64,000 nt of DNA from an uncultured Pelagibacteraceae bacterium (GCA_902543535.1 CACBYG010000006.1:35869-99868); one strand, 5' to 3'; numbered from the stretch's first letter, positions 44,776 to 53,853 are shown. A program made the numbers and translations. The notes: a model not told the origin generated them from the sequence alone.

Positions 44776-45723
44776 TTAGTGAGTATTTAAAGATAATACC
44801 AACTTTTCAAAAACTTTTTGTGCTGAAAGTTTTATTAAGTCACTTACTTGAATAGCCTTAAAATTTTCTCTATCTATACTTACCTTGTGAGCTGTTGTGT
44901 GTGCTCCAAATAATGCAATTCCTTTTGACCCTAAATGAGCTGTCATATGAGCAGGTCCAGTATCATTTGCAACAACGAAAGAACTATCTTTGATCAATGC
45001 CGCCAACTGAGAAATATCTAGGGCTTTACCATTATCCAGTATACAAAGTGCATTAATACTTACTGCCTCTTTAATTTCTCCTGGTCCAGGTGCTATAACT
45101 ACTTTAAATTTATTTTCTAATTTTTCATTAATCAAAGAAATTAAATCATTATAATAAGGCCATTTCTTTGAGGTTAAATGGGGAGAGCAGAAAGGAAAGA
45201 GAACAATATATTTTTCTAATTCATGGTGATTTTTTATTTGAGAAATATCTGATGTGCTCCATGAGAAATCAGGGGCTAAAGTATGATTGGTGTTAATTCC
45301 AGAACTTTTTAATTGATGATCAAATCTAGATAGTACTGAATCTTTATCAAAATCTTGCTTTGTACTACCTTCTGGTAATGTAGTTTCAGTGGATGACCAC
45401 ACTTCTTTTGTTGCCTTGGGAAATAATATTTTTTTATAAAAAGATGTTCTGCTTGAGTTTTGAAGATCGTAAATTTTGGTGAATTTAAATTTCTTAATAT
45501 TTTTCATCAATGAATACAAATAGATTAGGTTAAATCTTGATAATCGCTTATCTAAAATCACGTTAGAAACATGGGGATTTTTTTTAAATAAATCAAAAAA
45601 TGGTTTTGTTGTTAATAAATGCACTTCATCATCCTTGTGATTTTCAAAAATATCTTGAATTGCGCCACATGCTTGCGCTATATCACCCAAAGAACCATGT
45701 TTAATGATTAAAATATTAGACAT
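44776..45723 (-). CDS. Glycosyltransferase family 9 (heptosyltransferase-like)
   Basis: A 315-residue GT-B enzyme of the heptosyltransferase family for LPS core or other surface glycan. N-terminal IIKHGSLGDIAQACGAIQ is the typical start; VLFPFCSPHLTSKKWPYY and FVVANDTGPAHMTAHLG are the nucleotide-sugar site, with LFGAHT nearby. It diverges from the DUF6165 gene (32 nt). Imperfect AT-rich inverted repeats follow its stop. Donor sugar cannot be predicted. Confidence 0.86.
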   Translation of the reverse strand: MSNILIIKHGSLGDIAQACGAIQDIFENHKDDEVHLLTTKPFFDLFKKNPHVSNVILDKRLSRFNLIYLYSLMKNIKKFKFTKIYDLQNSSRTSFYKKILFPKATKEVWSSTETTLPEGSTKQDFDKDSVLSRFDHQLKSSGINTNHTLAPDFSWSTSDISQIKNHHELEKYIVLFPFCSPHLTSKKWPYYNDLISLINEKLENKFKVVIAPGPGEIKEAVSINALCILDNGKALDISQLAALIKDSSFVVANDTGPAHMTAHLGSKGIALFGAHTTAHKVSIDRENFKAIQVSDLIKLSAQKVFEKLVLSLNTH

Positions 45724-45755
45724 ATTTATAACAACTTAACATAGTATATTTTTTT

Positions 45756-46145
45756 ATGAATAAAATTCTAGTTGAAGTATCTGTTGGTGAGTTATTAGAC
45801 AAAATTTCTATACTCGAGATTAAACAAGAAAAAATCAAAGATACTGAAAAATTAAAATTTATTAATGAAGAACACTCAATTCTTAAAGATCAATTGAGTA
45901 AAAATATTAAATCTGATCAAAAGCTAAATGAACTTTTTGAAACATTAAAAAAAATTAATGCAAAATTATGGATCATAGAGGATGATAAAAGACAATGTGA
46001 AAAAGACAAAGATTTTGCAGAAAAATTTATCAAACTTTCAAGAGATGTTCATTTTCTTAATGATGAAAGAGCTAAAATTAAATTAGAAATTAATAATCTT
46101 ACTGGGTCAAAAATTAAAGAAATTAAAGAATATACTAATTATTAA
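45756..46145 (+). CDS. DUF6165-type coiled-coil protein
   Basis: A 129-residue, highly charged, mostly helical protein. EVSVGELLDKISILEIKQEKI near the start and LWIIEDDKRQCEKDKDFAEKF in the middle match what I know as DUF6165. Heptad-like patterns indicate a coiled coil. Homologues are often near glycosyltransferases, as here next to the GT9 gene. Function unknown. It converges with the PhyH gene (9 nt gap). Confidence 0.68.
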   Translation: MNKILVEVSVGELLDKISILEIKQEKIKDTEKLKFINEEHSILKDQLSKNIKSDQKLNELFETLKKINAKLWIIEDDKRQCEKDKDFAEKFIKLSRDVHFLNDERAKIKLEINNLTGSKIKEIKEYTNY

Positions 46146-46154
46146 TCTTTTAAT

Positions 46155-46982
46155 TTAAAATTTACCTTTTTTGTTTAAACCATTATAAAAAATTTTTGAT
46201 AACTCTTTATTTGCTTTATTCTGAGAAATAATTTCATTTTTACCCATAAGTGTTAAGGGTATTTCAGAATATTCATGATAATTATGCTTGTCTTCACCTC
46301 TTGCCTTTTGAACATACATTTTACCTATAACCTGATTAACATTGGTGCCTATATAACTTTGAATAACAAAACCAATTCTTCTGTCATCACTATGGTTTAA
46401 TCCTGAACCGTGAACAACCAAAGGGTGGTGTAATGATATTTCTCCTGCTTTTAGAATTATAGAATCTGTTTCATTCAAAGAAATATTTTTTATTGTTTGA
46501 CCGCGTGTTAATAAATTATTTTTATCAAATCTTTGTTCATGATATTTTAAATTGTCTTTATGAGAGCTTGGCAACATTCTCATACAACCATTTTTCTCAT
46601 TGGAGTCAGTAACTGCTAGCCAAACTGTAACCCAATTATGAGGCTCCAAACCTATATATTTGGCGTCTTGATGAAAACTAACAAATCCTTTTTCATTTTT
46701 TTCTTTTATAAAAAGCGTAGTTCCACAAATAAGAATATTCTTACCAATAATACTCTCAACAGCGTCTAGTATATTTTTATTTAAACAAACTTTATTTAAT
46801 ATAGGTGAAATTAAATGAACGTAATTACGATTAATCCCATCCAATGCTCCTGGCCATTTTTTTTCAATTTTTTCAATTTCTTCTCTGATTTCTTTTGCCT
46901 CACTAGAGGTTAAGGCACTTACTGGAGAGATATATCCTTTACTTCTATAATGACTTATTTGATCTTTACTAAGCGTCGTCAT
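46155..46982 (-). CDS. Phytanoyl-CoA dioxygenase (PhyH) family oxygenase
   Basis: A 275-residue Fe(II)/2-oxoglutarate dioxygenase. The iron facial triad is HQD in SFHQDAKYIGL plus the distal His in HHPLVVHGSGLNHSD; the following Arg in DDRRIGFVIQ would bind 2-oxoglutarate. NWVTVWLAVTDSNEKNGCM is a typical PhyH block. Its ATG overlaps the end of the ABC permease gene by 4 nt, so it is in the transporter operon in the place where an ATPase gene would be expected. It may hydroxylate the imported compound. Confidence 0.84.
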   Translation of the reverse strand: MTTLSKDQISHYRSKGYISPVSALTSSEAKEIREEIEKIEKKWPGALDGINRNYVHLISPILNKVCLNKNILDAVESIIGKNILICGTTLFIKEKNEKGFVSFHQDAKYIGLEPHNWVTVWLAVTDSNEKNGCMRMLPSSHKDNLKYHEQRFDKNNLLTRGQTIKNISLNETDSIILKAGEISLHHPLVVHGSGLNHSDDRRIGFVIQSYIGTNVNQVIGKMYVQKARGEDKHNYHEYSEIPLTLMGKNEIISQNKANKELSKIFYNGLNKKGKF

Positions 46983-47656
46983 TGAGAAAAACTATATTTT
47001 TTTTCTAAATATTTAATAAAGTTATGGATAATAAAAGTCATAAATAAATATATTCCACCAGCAACAATAAATACTTCTATTGGCTTAAATGTTGTTGATA
47101 TTATATATTTTGCTACACCAGTTAAGTCCATTAACGTTACTGTACTTGCTAGTGATGTTCCCTTCATCATTAATATAATTTCATTTCCATAAGCTGGAAG
47201 AGATTGTCTAATAGCAATTGGAATTTGTATTTTATAAAAAATAATTTTATTTGATATTCCTAGGCTTTTACCAGCTTCAATTATTCCTGGCTTTATTGTC
47301 TGAAATGCTGACCTTAATATTTCTGATGTATAGGCACCTGTATTTAAAGTAAAAGCTATAATTGCGCACCAATAAGGCTCTTTTAAAATAACCCATAAAA
47401 ATGATGACCTTAAATATTCAATTTGTCCTAATCCAAAATAAATTATGAAAATTTGAACTAGTAAAGGAGTTCCTCTAAACAAGTAAGAATATCCATAAGC
47501 AAATTTATTTATAAAAATATTTTTATTCAATCTTAAGATTGCAAATAAAAGTCCAATGATTAACCCAAAAAATAATGATGCAGATAATAATTTTAGAGTT
47601 ACAACAGTTGCGCCTAAAAGTTTAGGAAAACTAGTGAACATTAAATCAAAATCCAT
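46979..47656 (-). CDS. Polar amino-acid ABC transporter permease (HisM-like)
   Basis: Inner-membrane permease of the HisMQ family, 225 residues, five helices. TPLLVQIFIIYFGLG and the EAA loop EAGKSLGISNKIIFYKIQIP are visible, as is NTGAYTSEILRSAFQTI. It overlaps HisQ by one base and PhyH by 4 nt. Forms a heterodimer with the upstream permease. The ATPase must come from another locus. Confidence 0.9.
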   Translation of the reverse strand: MDFDLMFTSFPKLLGATVVTLKLLSASLFFGLIIGLLFAILRLNKNIFINKFAYGYSYLFRGTPLLVQIFIIYFGLGQIEYLRSSFLWVILKEPYWCAIIAFTLNTGAYTSEILRSAFQTIKPGIIEAGKSLGISNKIIFYKIQIPIAIRQSLPAYGNEIILMMKGTSLASTVTLMDLTGVAKYIISTTFKPIEVFIVAGGIYLFMTFIIHNFIKYLEKKYSFSQ

Positions 47657-48348
47657 TAATACCCCCTGCTATATTTAATCTCTAATCTGTTAATAATTTT
47701 CATACTGATATAAGTGAGCATCAGATACAAAATTGCTGCAAAACAATAAAAGAACAAAGGATCCCTTGTAGAGCCTGCTGCAATGTAGGATTGTCTCATA
47801 ATTTCTACAAGTCCAGTCACAGAAATTAAAGATGTATCTTTTAAAGTAATTTGCCAAACGTTACTTAAGTTTGGAATGGCTAGTCTTAACATTTGAGGTA
47901 AAATTATCTTATAAAACTGAGTAAATTTATTAATTCCCAGAACCTTAGCAGCTTCAAATTGACCTTTATCTATAGACTGAATTGCACCTCTAAATACTTC
48001 TGTAGAATAGGCACCTGAAATTATTCCAATAGCCATGGATCCAGTAATGAATGCATTAATTTCAATGTATTCAAGATATCCAAAGATAGAAGCAACGTAC
48101 ATAATCGCTCCACTTCCTCCAAAAAAGAATAGATAAATAACTAAAAGTTCAGGAACACCACGAATTACTGTTGTATAAAAGTTTCCTATTAAATTTAAAG
48201 ACTTAAATTTAGAAAGTTTTAAAGGTGTAAATATAAGAGCAAAAAAAAATCCAATAAACATTGCTGTAACTGAGACAGCTATGGTCATTAGGGTCGCATA
48301 AAATAGTTCATCGCCCCAACCAGTTTTGCCAAATGCGAGAAGTTCCAT
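47656..48348 (-). CDS. Polar amino-acid ABC transporter permease (HisQ-like)
   Basis: Second HisMQ-family permease, 230 residues. TVIRGVPELLVIYLFFFGG, SGAYSTEVFRGAIQSI and the EAA loop EAAKVLGINKFTQFYKIILP identify it. The ATG at 48348 lies 4 nt after a perfect 13-bp hairpin that follows the binding-protein gene, leaving no free ribosome site upstream, so its translation likely depends on the structure. Confidence 0.9.
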   Translation of the reverse strand: MELLAFGKTGWGDELFYATLMTIAVSVTAMFIGFFFALIFTPLKLSKFKSLNLIGNFYTTVIRGVPELLVIYLFFFGGSGAIMYVASIFGYLEYIEINAFITGSMAIGIISGAYSTEVFRGAIQSIDKGQFEAAKVLGINKFTQFYKIILPQMLRLAIPNLSNVWQITLKDTSLISVTGLVEIMRQSYIAAGSTRDPLFFYCFAAILYLMLTYISMKIINRLEIKYSRGY

Positions 48349-48352
48349 ATAG

Positions 48353-48381
48353 TTTGGCGACTATATATTATAGTCGCCAAA
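48353..48381 (-). promoter_or_regulatory. Perfect hairpin between binding-protein gene and permease gene
   Basis: TTTGGCGACTATA (48353-48365) and TATAGTCGCCAAA (48369-48381) form a 13-bp perfect stem with a 3-nt loop. On the minus strand it ends 4 nt before the HisQ start. No T run follows, so it more likely protects the upstream message or limits HisQ translation than terminates. Confidence 0.6.
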
Positions 48382-48392
48382 TCTTAAATTAA

Positions 48393-49244
48393 TTACATAG
48401 ATGCGTCGAAACCAAAGTGTTTAATAGCGAGCTTACTAATAATTCCTTTTTTTCTAGCTGTATTGATTGCTTTATTGAAATCTTTAAGAAGTTTTGCATC
48501 TCGTTTTCCAATTGCATCATCTCCACCTTGTCTAATTCCAACACCAACACCATTACCAAATGCACCACCTGAAAAAGTAGGTCCAACTAGAGTAACTGCT
48601 TCACCTGATTTATCAGCATAGTCAGTAAATGCGACAGCTGCTGCTAAAGCAACATCACATCTGCCAGAAGTTAGATCAAGATTAACTTCGTCTTGTGTTT
48701 TGTAAGTTCTAACATTCACACTTCCTACATCACCTGACTCTAAAAAGTTTTGGTGAATAGTTCCAGTTTGTGTACAAACTGTCTTACCAGCAAGTGCACC
48801 TGTTAAAGTTTTAAGAGCTTTTTTAACATCAGATCCACCTAAAGATAAGTTTATACCTTCTGGAGTATCCATACCCACTAAGCTTGAACCCTTCATTACC
48901 GCAAGAGAAGCAACTTCGTCTGCATAACCTTGAGAAAAAGTAATTGTTTTTTGTCTTTCAGCAGTAATAGACATTCCTGCCATTATAGCATCAAACTTTC
49001 TCATTAATAAAGCTGGAATCATTCCATCCCAATCTTGTTCAACGATTATACATTCATGTTTCATAATTGCACACAATTCTTGAGCAAGCTCAACTTCGAA
49101 TCCAATAAGATTACCTGATGCATCTTTTGAATTCCATGGAGGGTAGGCTCCTTCAGTTCCTATTTTTATTTTGTCAGCGTAAACATTTCCGATAACAAAA
49201 AGAGAAGCAAGAACTGTTAAAATAGTCTTTTTAAATATATTCAT
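48393..49244 (-). CDS. Polar amino-acid ABC transporter substrate-binding protein
   Basis: Periplasmic protein of the HisJ/ArgT (SBP_bac_3) family, 283 residues, signal peptide 1-23 (ending VYADK). IGTEGAYPPWN, LIGFEVELAQELCA and DGMIPALLMRKFDAIMAGMS are family blocks; TVCTQTGTIHQNFLE and DLTSGRCDVALAAA line the second lobe. Likely ligands are basic or polar amino acids, opines or similar zwitterions. The Shine-Dalgarno AAGGAG lies in the palindrome CCTTAA-A-TTAAGG (49253-49265), a possible weak mask. Confidence 0.9.
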   Translation of the reverse strand: MNIFKKTILTVLASLFVIGNVYADKIKIGTEGAYPPWNSKDASGNLIGFEVELAQELCAIMKHECIIVEQDWDGMIPALLMRKFDAIMAGMSITAERQKTITFSQGYADEVASLAVMKGSSLVGMDTPEGINLSLGGSDVKKALKTLTGALAGKTVCTQTGTIHQNFLESGDVGSVNVRTYKTQDEVNLDLTSGRCDVALAAAVAFTDYADKSGEAVTLVGPTFSGGAFGNGVGVGIRQGGDDAIGKRDAKLLKDFNKAINTARKKGIISKLAIKHFGFDASM

Positions 49245-49303
49245 TATTTTCTCCTTAATTTAAGGATATTTATTTCACAAATTTTAATAATAAAAAAGAA
49301 AAA

Positions 49304-50344
49304 TTAATGGTTTATTGAAGAAGAGAAATTCCAAGAACAATCAAAACTAGGTATGTAAACTCTTGATAAATTTGTATTTCCAAAATTTTGATTAAAAACA
49401 TTTAACCAATTTTCAACCTGCTGTGGTTTTTTATCTTGGCTACCAACTTGTGCAGTGATAACTCCTTTTGGTTTTAAAATTCGAACTAACGAGTCCATAT
49501 TATTTGATGCTAAATCAATGCAAAATTGGTCATCATTTAAATCTACATAAATATGATCATAAGTATCATCACTCACAGACTTAATGCTTTCAAAAGCGTC
49601 TCCCCAAACACACTTGACGGAATTTTTTTCAGTTGCTTTTTTTCCAATATCTCCAAGATGTTTATTACACACATCAACAACCTCTGGATCTAATTCGTAC
49701 CAATCAATAAAGTTAAAATTTTTTGATATGCATTCTCTGGCAACTCCTCCATCACCTCCACCTATAATAGCTGCTCTCTCATTATTTTTATTTAGATTTA
49801 AGCCTGCTCCTACAAATGTTGAGCTATACAAATGTTCATCTGTAGTTGCTACTTGAATTTCGCCATCAATGAAAAGAGATTTCCCAAATTGTTCTAAATC
49901 CAGAATTTCAATATGTTGCCCTACTTTTGATTTAAAGTCCTCTAATACATCATTTACTACATATGATTTTTGTAGACCTGGTGAGCTGTAAATATCTGGA
50001 TAAAAAGACTTGGTATCTCTATTAAACTCTTTTTTAATTATTCTTGTGTGTTCAAATTCTTTTTGAATAATTTCTACAGCCACAGAAGGATTTATTTTTC
50101 CGCATGTAAAAAAATCAAAACTAATAATGCCTTTTTCTGGAAAAGTATGAAAGCTAATGTGGCTTTCTGCTAATAAAGCTAAAATTGTAAAACCTTGGGG
50201 TTCAAACTTATATTTGGAAATATTAAGTATTGTGACTTTGGCAGCTTTAGCTATGTCGTATATTACTTTTTCAAAAACTGAAGGATCATATTCCTTTGTA
50301 GTTCCAATAATGTCTAGAGTTATATGCTCTCCAACTTTAGTCAT
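49304..50344 (-). CDS. Fused S-adenosylmethionine decarboxylase - spermidine synthase-like protein
   Basis: Residues 1-125 are a small bacterial AdoMet decarboxylase: HITLDIIGT and AESHISFHTFPE, with Glu60-Ser61 as the self-cleavage/pyruvoyl site, His66 and Cys81 spaced exactly as Ser63, His68 and Cys83 of the Thermotoga enzyme. Residues from about 145 are a spermidine-synthase fold: LFIDGEIQVATTDEHLY, IIGGGDGGVARE (195-204), YELDPEVVDV, VWGDAF and YVDLNDD. The usual putrescine-site pair after DE..Y (HE) is SS here, so the amine acceptor may differ. It heads, in genome order, a module of MTA salvage genes. Confidence 0.87.
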   Translation of the reverse strand: MTKVGEHITLDIIGTTKEYDPSVFEKVIYDIAKAAKVTILNISKYKFEPQGFTILALLAESHISFHTFPEKGIISFDFFTCGKINPSVAVEIIQKEFEHTRIIKKEFNRDTKSFYPDIYSSPGLQKSYVVNDVLEDFKSKVGQHIEILDLEQFGKSLFIDGEIQVATTDEHLYSSTFVGAGLNLNKNNERAAIIGGGDGGVARECISKNFNFIDWYELDPEVVDVCNKHLGDIGKKATEKNSVKCVWGDAFESIKSVSDDTYDHIYVDLNDDQFCIDLASNNMDSLVRILKPKGVITAQVGSQDKKPQQVENWLNVFNQNFGNTNLSRVYIPSFDCSWNFSSSINH

Positions 50345-50347
50345 TAA

Positions 50348-50980
50348 TTATCCTTTTTTATAATTTTTTGCTTTGGATAAAACTTTTTTCATTTCTCCTA
50401 AAGAAAGAATTTTAGGCTTACCCAATTTAAGGCTCGTTATATACTGAAGGGATAAATTTTCAACCTCTTCAGCCAGCTCAAAAGCTTTCATCAAATTTTC
50501 CTCAAATACAATCTGACCGTGATTTGCAATTAAACAAGCTTTTCTATCTTTCAAAGCGTTTAAAATATTTTTTGATAATTCTCGAGTTCCAAAGGTTGCA
50601 TACTTTGCACACCTAATGTCGTGACCTCCTGCCATTGCAACCATGTAATGAAATGGTGGGATTCCTCTTTTGTGGGTAGATACTGCGGTCGCATTGGTTG
50701 AATGTGCATGAACTATTGATTTTGCCGCTTTTTTATTAATATAGATATCCTGATGAAATTTCCATTCAGATGATGGTGACCCATTTCTTTTATCATATTT
50801 TCCACTCAGGGGTACAAAAACAATATCTTTATTTTTTAAAGATGAATATTTTTTACCTGATGGTGTAATTAAAAAACCATCTTTATACCTTGAGGAAATA
50901 TTACCAGATCTTAATGCAGATAATTTTTTTGAATTCAACATTCTTGAATATTTTATTATTTCAGTTCTTAAATTTTTCAT
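50348..50980 (-). CDS. Class II aldolase (Ald2/FucA-like), probable methylthioribulose-1-P aldolase
   Basis: A 210-residue class II aldolase/adducin protein. Zinc His pairs are in SIVHAHSTNATAV and a later His in IANHGQIVF; LITPSGKKYSSL and SGNISSRY make the phosphate site. FHYMVAMAGGHDIRCAKYAT resembles FucA/Ald2 more than MtnB dehydratase. In the DHAP shunt Ald2 splits 5-methylthioribulose 1-phosphate into DHAP and methylthioacetaldehyde. Here it overlaps mtnA by 4 nt, with mtnP in the same run, which fits that route. A fuculose-phosphate aldolase is the alternative. Confidence 0.8.
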   Translation of the reverse strand: MKNLRTEIIKYSRMLNSKKLSALRSGNISSRYKDGFLITPSGKKYSSLKNKDIVFVPLSGKYDKRNGSPSSEWKFHQDIYINKKAAKSIVHAHSTNATAVSTHKRGIPPFHYMVAMAGGHDIRCAKYATFGTRELSKNILNALKDRKACLIANHGQIVFEENLMKAFELAEEVENLSLQYITSLKLGKPKILSLGEMKKVLSKAKNYKKG

Positions 50981-52047
50981 TTAAATAATTTTTGTAAACC
51001 ATTATAAGAAGCTTCTGAAATTCCTTTTTCAGTAATTAAACCTGTAATATATTTTGCCGGTGTGACATCAAAAGCTAGGTTTAATGCTTTACTTTTATTG
51101 GGATATATCAAAACTTTTTTAATTTTGTTATTTTCGTCAATTCCTTCTACATATGATAATTCTTCTGAATTTCTCTCTTCAATAGGAATATCTTTTGCAT
51201 TTTTTATGTCCCAATCTATTGTGGAACTAGGTAAGGCTACATAAAATGGAATATCATTATCATAAGCCGCTAATGCCTTTAGATAAGTCCCAATTTTATT
51301 ACAAACATCCCCATTAGATAATGTTCTATCAGTTCCAACAACACACATATCTACTTCACCTCTTTGCATTAAAATCCCACCAGTATTATCAGCAATAATT
51401 GTATTGGGTATCTCCTCTTCATTTAACTCATATGAAGTTAAATTAGCTCCTTGGTTTCTTGGTCTTGTTTCATCTACCCAAACATGAACTGGAATTCCTT
51501 TTTTGTGAGCATGATAGATTGGTGATGTTGCTGTACCCCAATTAATAGTTGCTAACCATCCTGCATTACAGTGTGTTAAAATATTAACTGTATCTTTTTT
51601 CTTGTTATAAATTTCTTCAATTATTTTTAATCCATTAATACCAATATTTTCACAAAACTTTTCATCTTCATCACATATTTCTTGAGCTTCCTTTAAAGCG
51701 ATATCTAAGATTTGATCACTATTAATTCCAGATAGTTTATTCATCATACGATCTACGGCCCATTTTAAATTAATTGCTGTAGGTCTTGATTGAATTAATT
51801 CTTCTGCACTTTTTTTTATAAATTCATAATCAGTATTTTCTTGAGCTGCTAAAGCTATTCCATAAGCAGCTGTTCCTCCTATTAAAGGTGCTCCTCTTAC
51901 CTCCATTATTTTAATAGCATTGATTGCATCTTTTGCTGTCTTTAGTTCTTTAATAATAAATTGATGTGGAAGTTTTGTTTGATTAATTATTTTAACAATA
52001 TTTCCTTCATACCATATTGTTCGATATTCTTTTCCTTTGATTTTCAT
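50977..52047 (-). CDS. mtnA: S-methyl-5-thioribose-1-phosphate isomerase
   Basis: Isomerises methylthioribose 1-phosphate to methylthioribulose 1-phosphate. 356 residues, normal. ILTHCNAGWLATINWGTATS holds the catalytic Cys, VVGTDRTLSNGDVCNKIGTY the catalytic Asp, and VRGAPLIGGTAAYG is an N-terminal block. The regulatory eIF2B-like homologues are excluded by these residues. It overlaps the aldolase by 4 nt and the secreted hydrolase by one base. Confidence 0.93.
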   Translation of the reverse strand: MKIKGKEYRTIWYEGNIVKIINQTKLPHQFIIKELKTAKDAINAIKIMEVRGAPLIGGTAAYGIALAAQENTDYEFIKKSAEELIQSRPTAINLKWAVDRMMNKLSGINSDQILDIALKEAQEICDEDEKFCENIGINGLKIIEEIYNKKKDTVNILTHCNAGWLATINWGTATSPIYHAHKKGIPVHVWVDETRPRNQGANLTSYELNEEEIPNTIIADNTGGILMQRGEVDMCVVGTDRTLSNGDVCNKIGTYLKALAAYDNDIPFYVALPSSTIDWDIKNAKDIPIEERNSEELSYVEGIDENNKIKKVLIYPNKSKALNLAFDVTPAKYITGLITEKGISEASYNGLQKLFK

Positions 52048-52943
52048 TAAAATAATTTTCCCAAATAATTAACTAAATCTTTTTCTTTTTTTTCTTCATC
52101 AGCATAACATTTTGTTAAAGCTAAACCATGATATCCACCAAGAGTAGCTTTTTTTTTACATTTTGAATCTGAAATATTTACAAATTCAACATCATTGGAT
52201 TTTTTAAGTAATGCATAATCATTAGGACTGTTGTAATTATCTTTATCGTGAGTAATTATTATTGCGTTCAATTTAGTAAAATCTCCAAATCCGTAGTATC
52301 TAATGTCTTCCCACCATGGCCATTCTTTTCTATTTTTTACTGTTCCTCCAGCACCTGGATGAAGACCAATTACACCATCAATTAAATTAGCATTTTTTGA
52401 TTGTATTTTTAAAGATTGCCAACCACCTGATGAGTGACCAGCTAAGATAATATTTCTAAACCCATTATCTGCAAACTTATCAATTGTATTTTCAATTACT
52501 TTTAATTTTTGGTTTTGCTTTTGTTTGGTTATTAAAAATTTACCCTTACTGTCCTTTAAACTTAAGTTTCCTGTTTTTTCATGATGTTTCCACATTTTAT
52601 CTTGCTCTGATTTTGACCAGCCTCTAACACCTGAACAAAGTCTGTAAATTTTAATTTCAAAATTATTAATCTTTTTATTGTGTAAGTTTCTAATAACCTG
52701 AGGTACTAAATTCCATTTATCCAAGCATTTATCTAATTTTTGATCACCCATTGCTCCATGAGTATAAATTACCAATATTGTATTTTCTTTATTATCAATT
52801 TTATCTACAGAATAAATTTTACCTGTGTTATCAATAAACGCACTGTCTTTTGAAATTTTTTTTAAATCTTTTTCAAATTTTTTATCAGCAAGTGTATTTG
52901 TGTTAATTATTAAAAAAACAATTAATATTAATATTTGTCTCAT
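52047..52943 (-). CDS. Secreted alpha/beta-hydrolase-like protein
   Basis: A 298-residue protein with a signal peptide (MRQILILIVFLIINTNTLA) and an alpha/beta-hydrolase nucleophile elbow GHSSGGWQS; VIYTHGAMGD would form the oxyanion loop and GYHGLAL near the C-terminus may hold the catalytic His. Four or more Cys suggest disulfides in the periplasm. It is an unexpected member of the MTA salvage run, coupled to mtnP (4-nt overlap) and mtnA. Substrate unknown; I do not recognise a named family. Confidence 0.65.
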   Translation of the reverse strand: MRQILILIVFLIINTNTLADKKFEKDLKKISKDSAFIDNTGKIYSVDKIDNKENTILVIYTHGAMGDQKLDKCLDKWNLVPQVIRNLHNKKINNFEIKIYRLCSGVRGWSKSEQDKMWKHHEKTGNLSLKDSKGKFLITKQKQNQKLKVIENTIDKFADNGFRNIILAGHSSGGWQSLKIQSKNANLIDGVIGLHPGAGGTVKNRKEWPWWEDIRYYGFGDFTKLNAIIITHDKDNYNSPNDYALLKKSNDVEFVNISDSKCKKKATLGGYHGLALTKCYADEEKKEKDLVNYLGKLF

Positions 52944-53812
52944 CTATTAAGAGCTCTACCTGCTACTGTTTTGAGTTTTTCTATTGTCTTTTGGGTACGT
53001 TTTTCAGGAGCAGTTATAATAGCTACATCTAAACAATTGTTTGTGGGATCATTTGGATCTATATGATTTTCAAAATTATCTATTAAATTTTTAATCATTA
53101 CTTTAGCTTTTTCTGCATTTCCTAATAAAACTTTAATTACTTGTTGAACATCAACATTTGCATGATCTGGATGCCAACAATCAAAATCAGTTACCATTGA
53201 TACAGATGCATATCTAATTTCAGCTTCTCTTGCCAACTTAGCCTCTGGCATATTTGTCATGCCAATTACATCCGCTTTCCACGATCGATATAAATTAGAC
53301 TCAGCTAATGTTGAAAATTGAGGACCCTCCATTACAACATAAGTTCCATTTCTTTGATAATCTATATTTGATTTTTTTATAGCATCTTCACATGCATTCA
53401 TTAAACCATTGGAAGTTGGATGAGCCATTGAAACATGGGCTACAATTTCATCTTCAAAAAAAGTTTTTATTCTTGAAAAAGTTCTATCAATAAATTGATC
53501 GACTATTACGAATTTTCCTGGAGATAAATCTTCCTTTAAAGAACCAACAGCAGAAACTGAAACAATGTCTGTAACACCTAACTGTTTAAGTGCATCTATA
53601 TTTGCCCTAAAGTTTATATTAGATGGAGAAATAAAATGTCCTCGACCATGTCTTGGTAAAAAATATACTTCTTTATTTTTATAGTTTGTTTTTAAAATTT
53701 GATCTGAAGGTTTTCCCCAAGGTGTATTTACTTCAATTAATTCTCTTTCCTTGAATTCCTCTACATCATAGAGACCACTACCACCAATAATTGCTAATTT
53801 ATTTGTTGTCAT
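52940..53812 (-). CDS. mtnP: S-methyl-5'-thioadenosine phosphorylase
   Basis: Splits methylthioadenosine to adenine and methylthioribose 1-phosphate. 290 residues; IIGGSGLYDVEEF, LPRHGRGHFISPSNINFRAN, VVMEGPQFSTLAES and IGMTNMPEAKLAREAEI are MTAP signatures. It is the first gene of the minus-strand run, divergent from apt, which recycles the adenine. MTA is the by-product of the SpeE-type enzyme encoded in the same run. Confidence 0.93.
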   Translation of the reverse strand: MTTNKLAIIGGSGLYDVEEFKERELIEVNTPWGKPSDQILKTNYKNKEVYFLPRHGRGHFISPSNINFRANIDALKQLGVTDIVSVSAVGSLKEDLSPGKFVIVDQFIDRTFSRIKTFFEDEIVAHVSMAHPTSNGLMNACEDAIKKSNIDYQRNGTYVVMEGPQFSTLAESNLYRSWKADVIGMTNMPEAKLAREAEIRYASVSMVTDFDCWHPDHANVDVQQVIKVLLGNAEKAKVMIKNLIDNFENHIDPNDPTNNCLDVAIITAPEKRTQKTIEKLKTVAGRALNR

Positions 53813-53853
53813 AATTTAAAATATATTTATTTATACTTTTATAATTTACTATT

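Noticed and set aside
44745..44776. AT-rich inverted repeats CACTAAAT...ATTTAGTG after the GT9 gene
   Set aside because: They can fold in two ways and lack a T run; too weak to call a terminator.
49253..49265. Palindrome CCTTAA-A-TTAAGG covering the ribosome site of the amino-acid binding protein
   Set aside because: As RNA it makes only a 4-bp A/U-rich stem with a small loop; mentioned in the gene entry but not counted as a switch.
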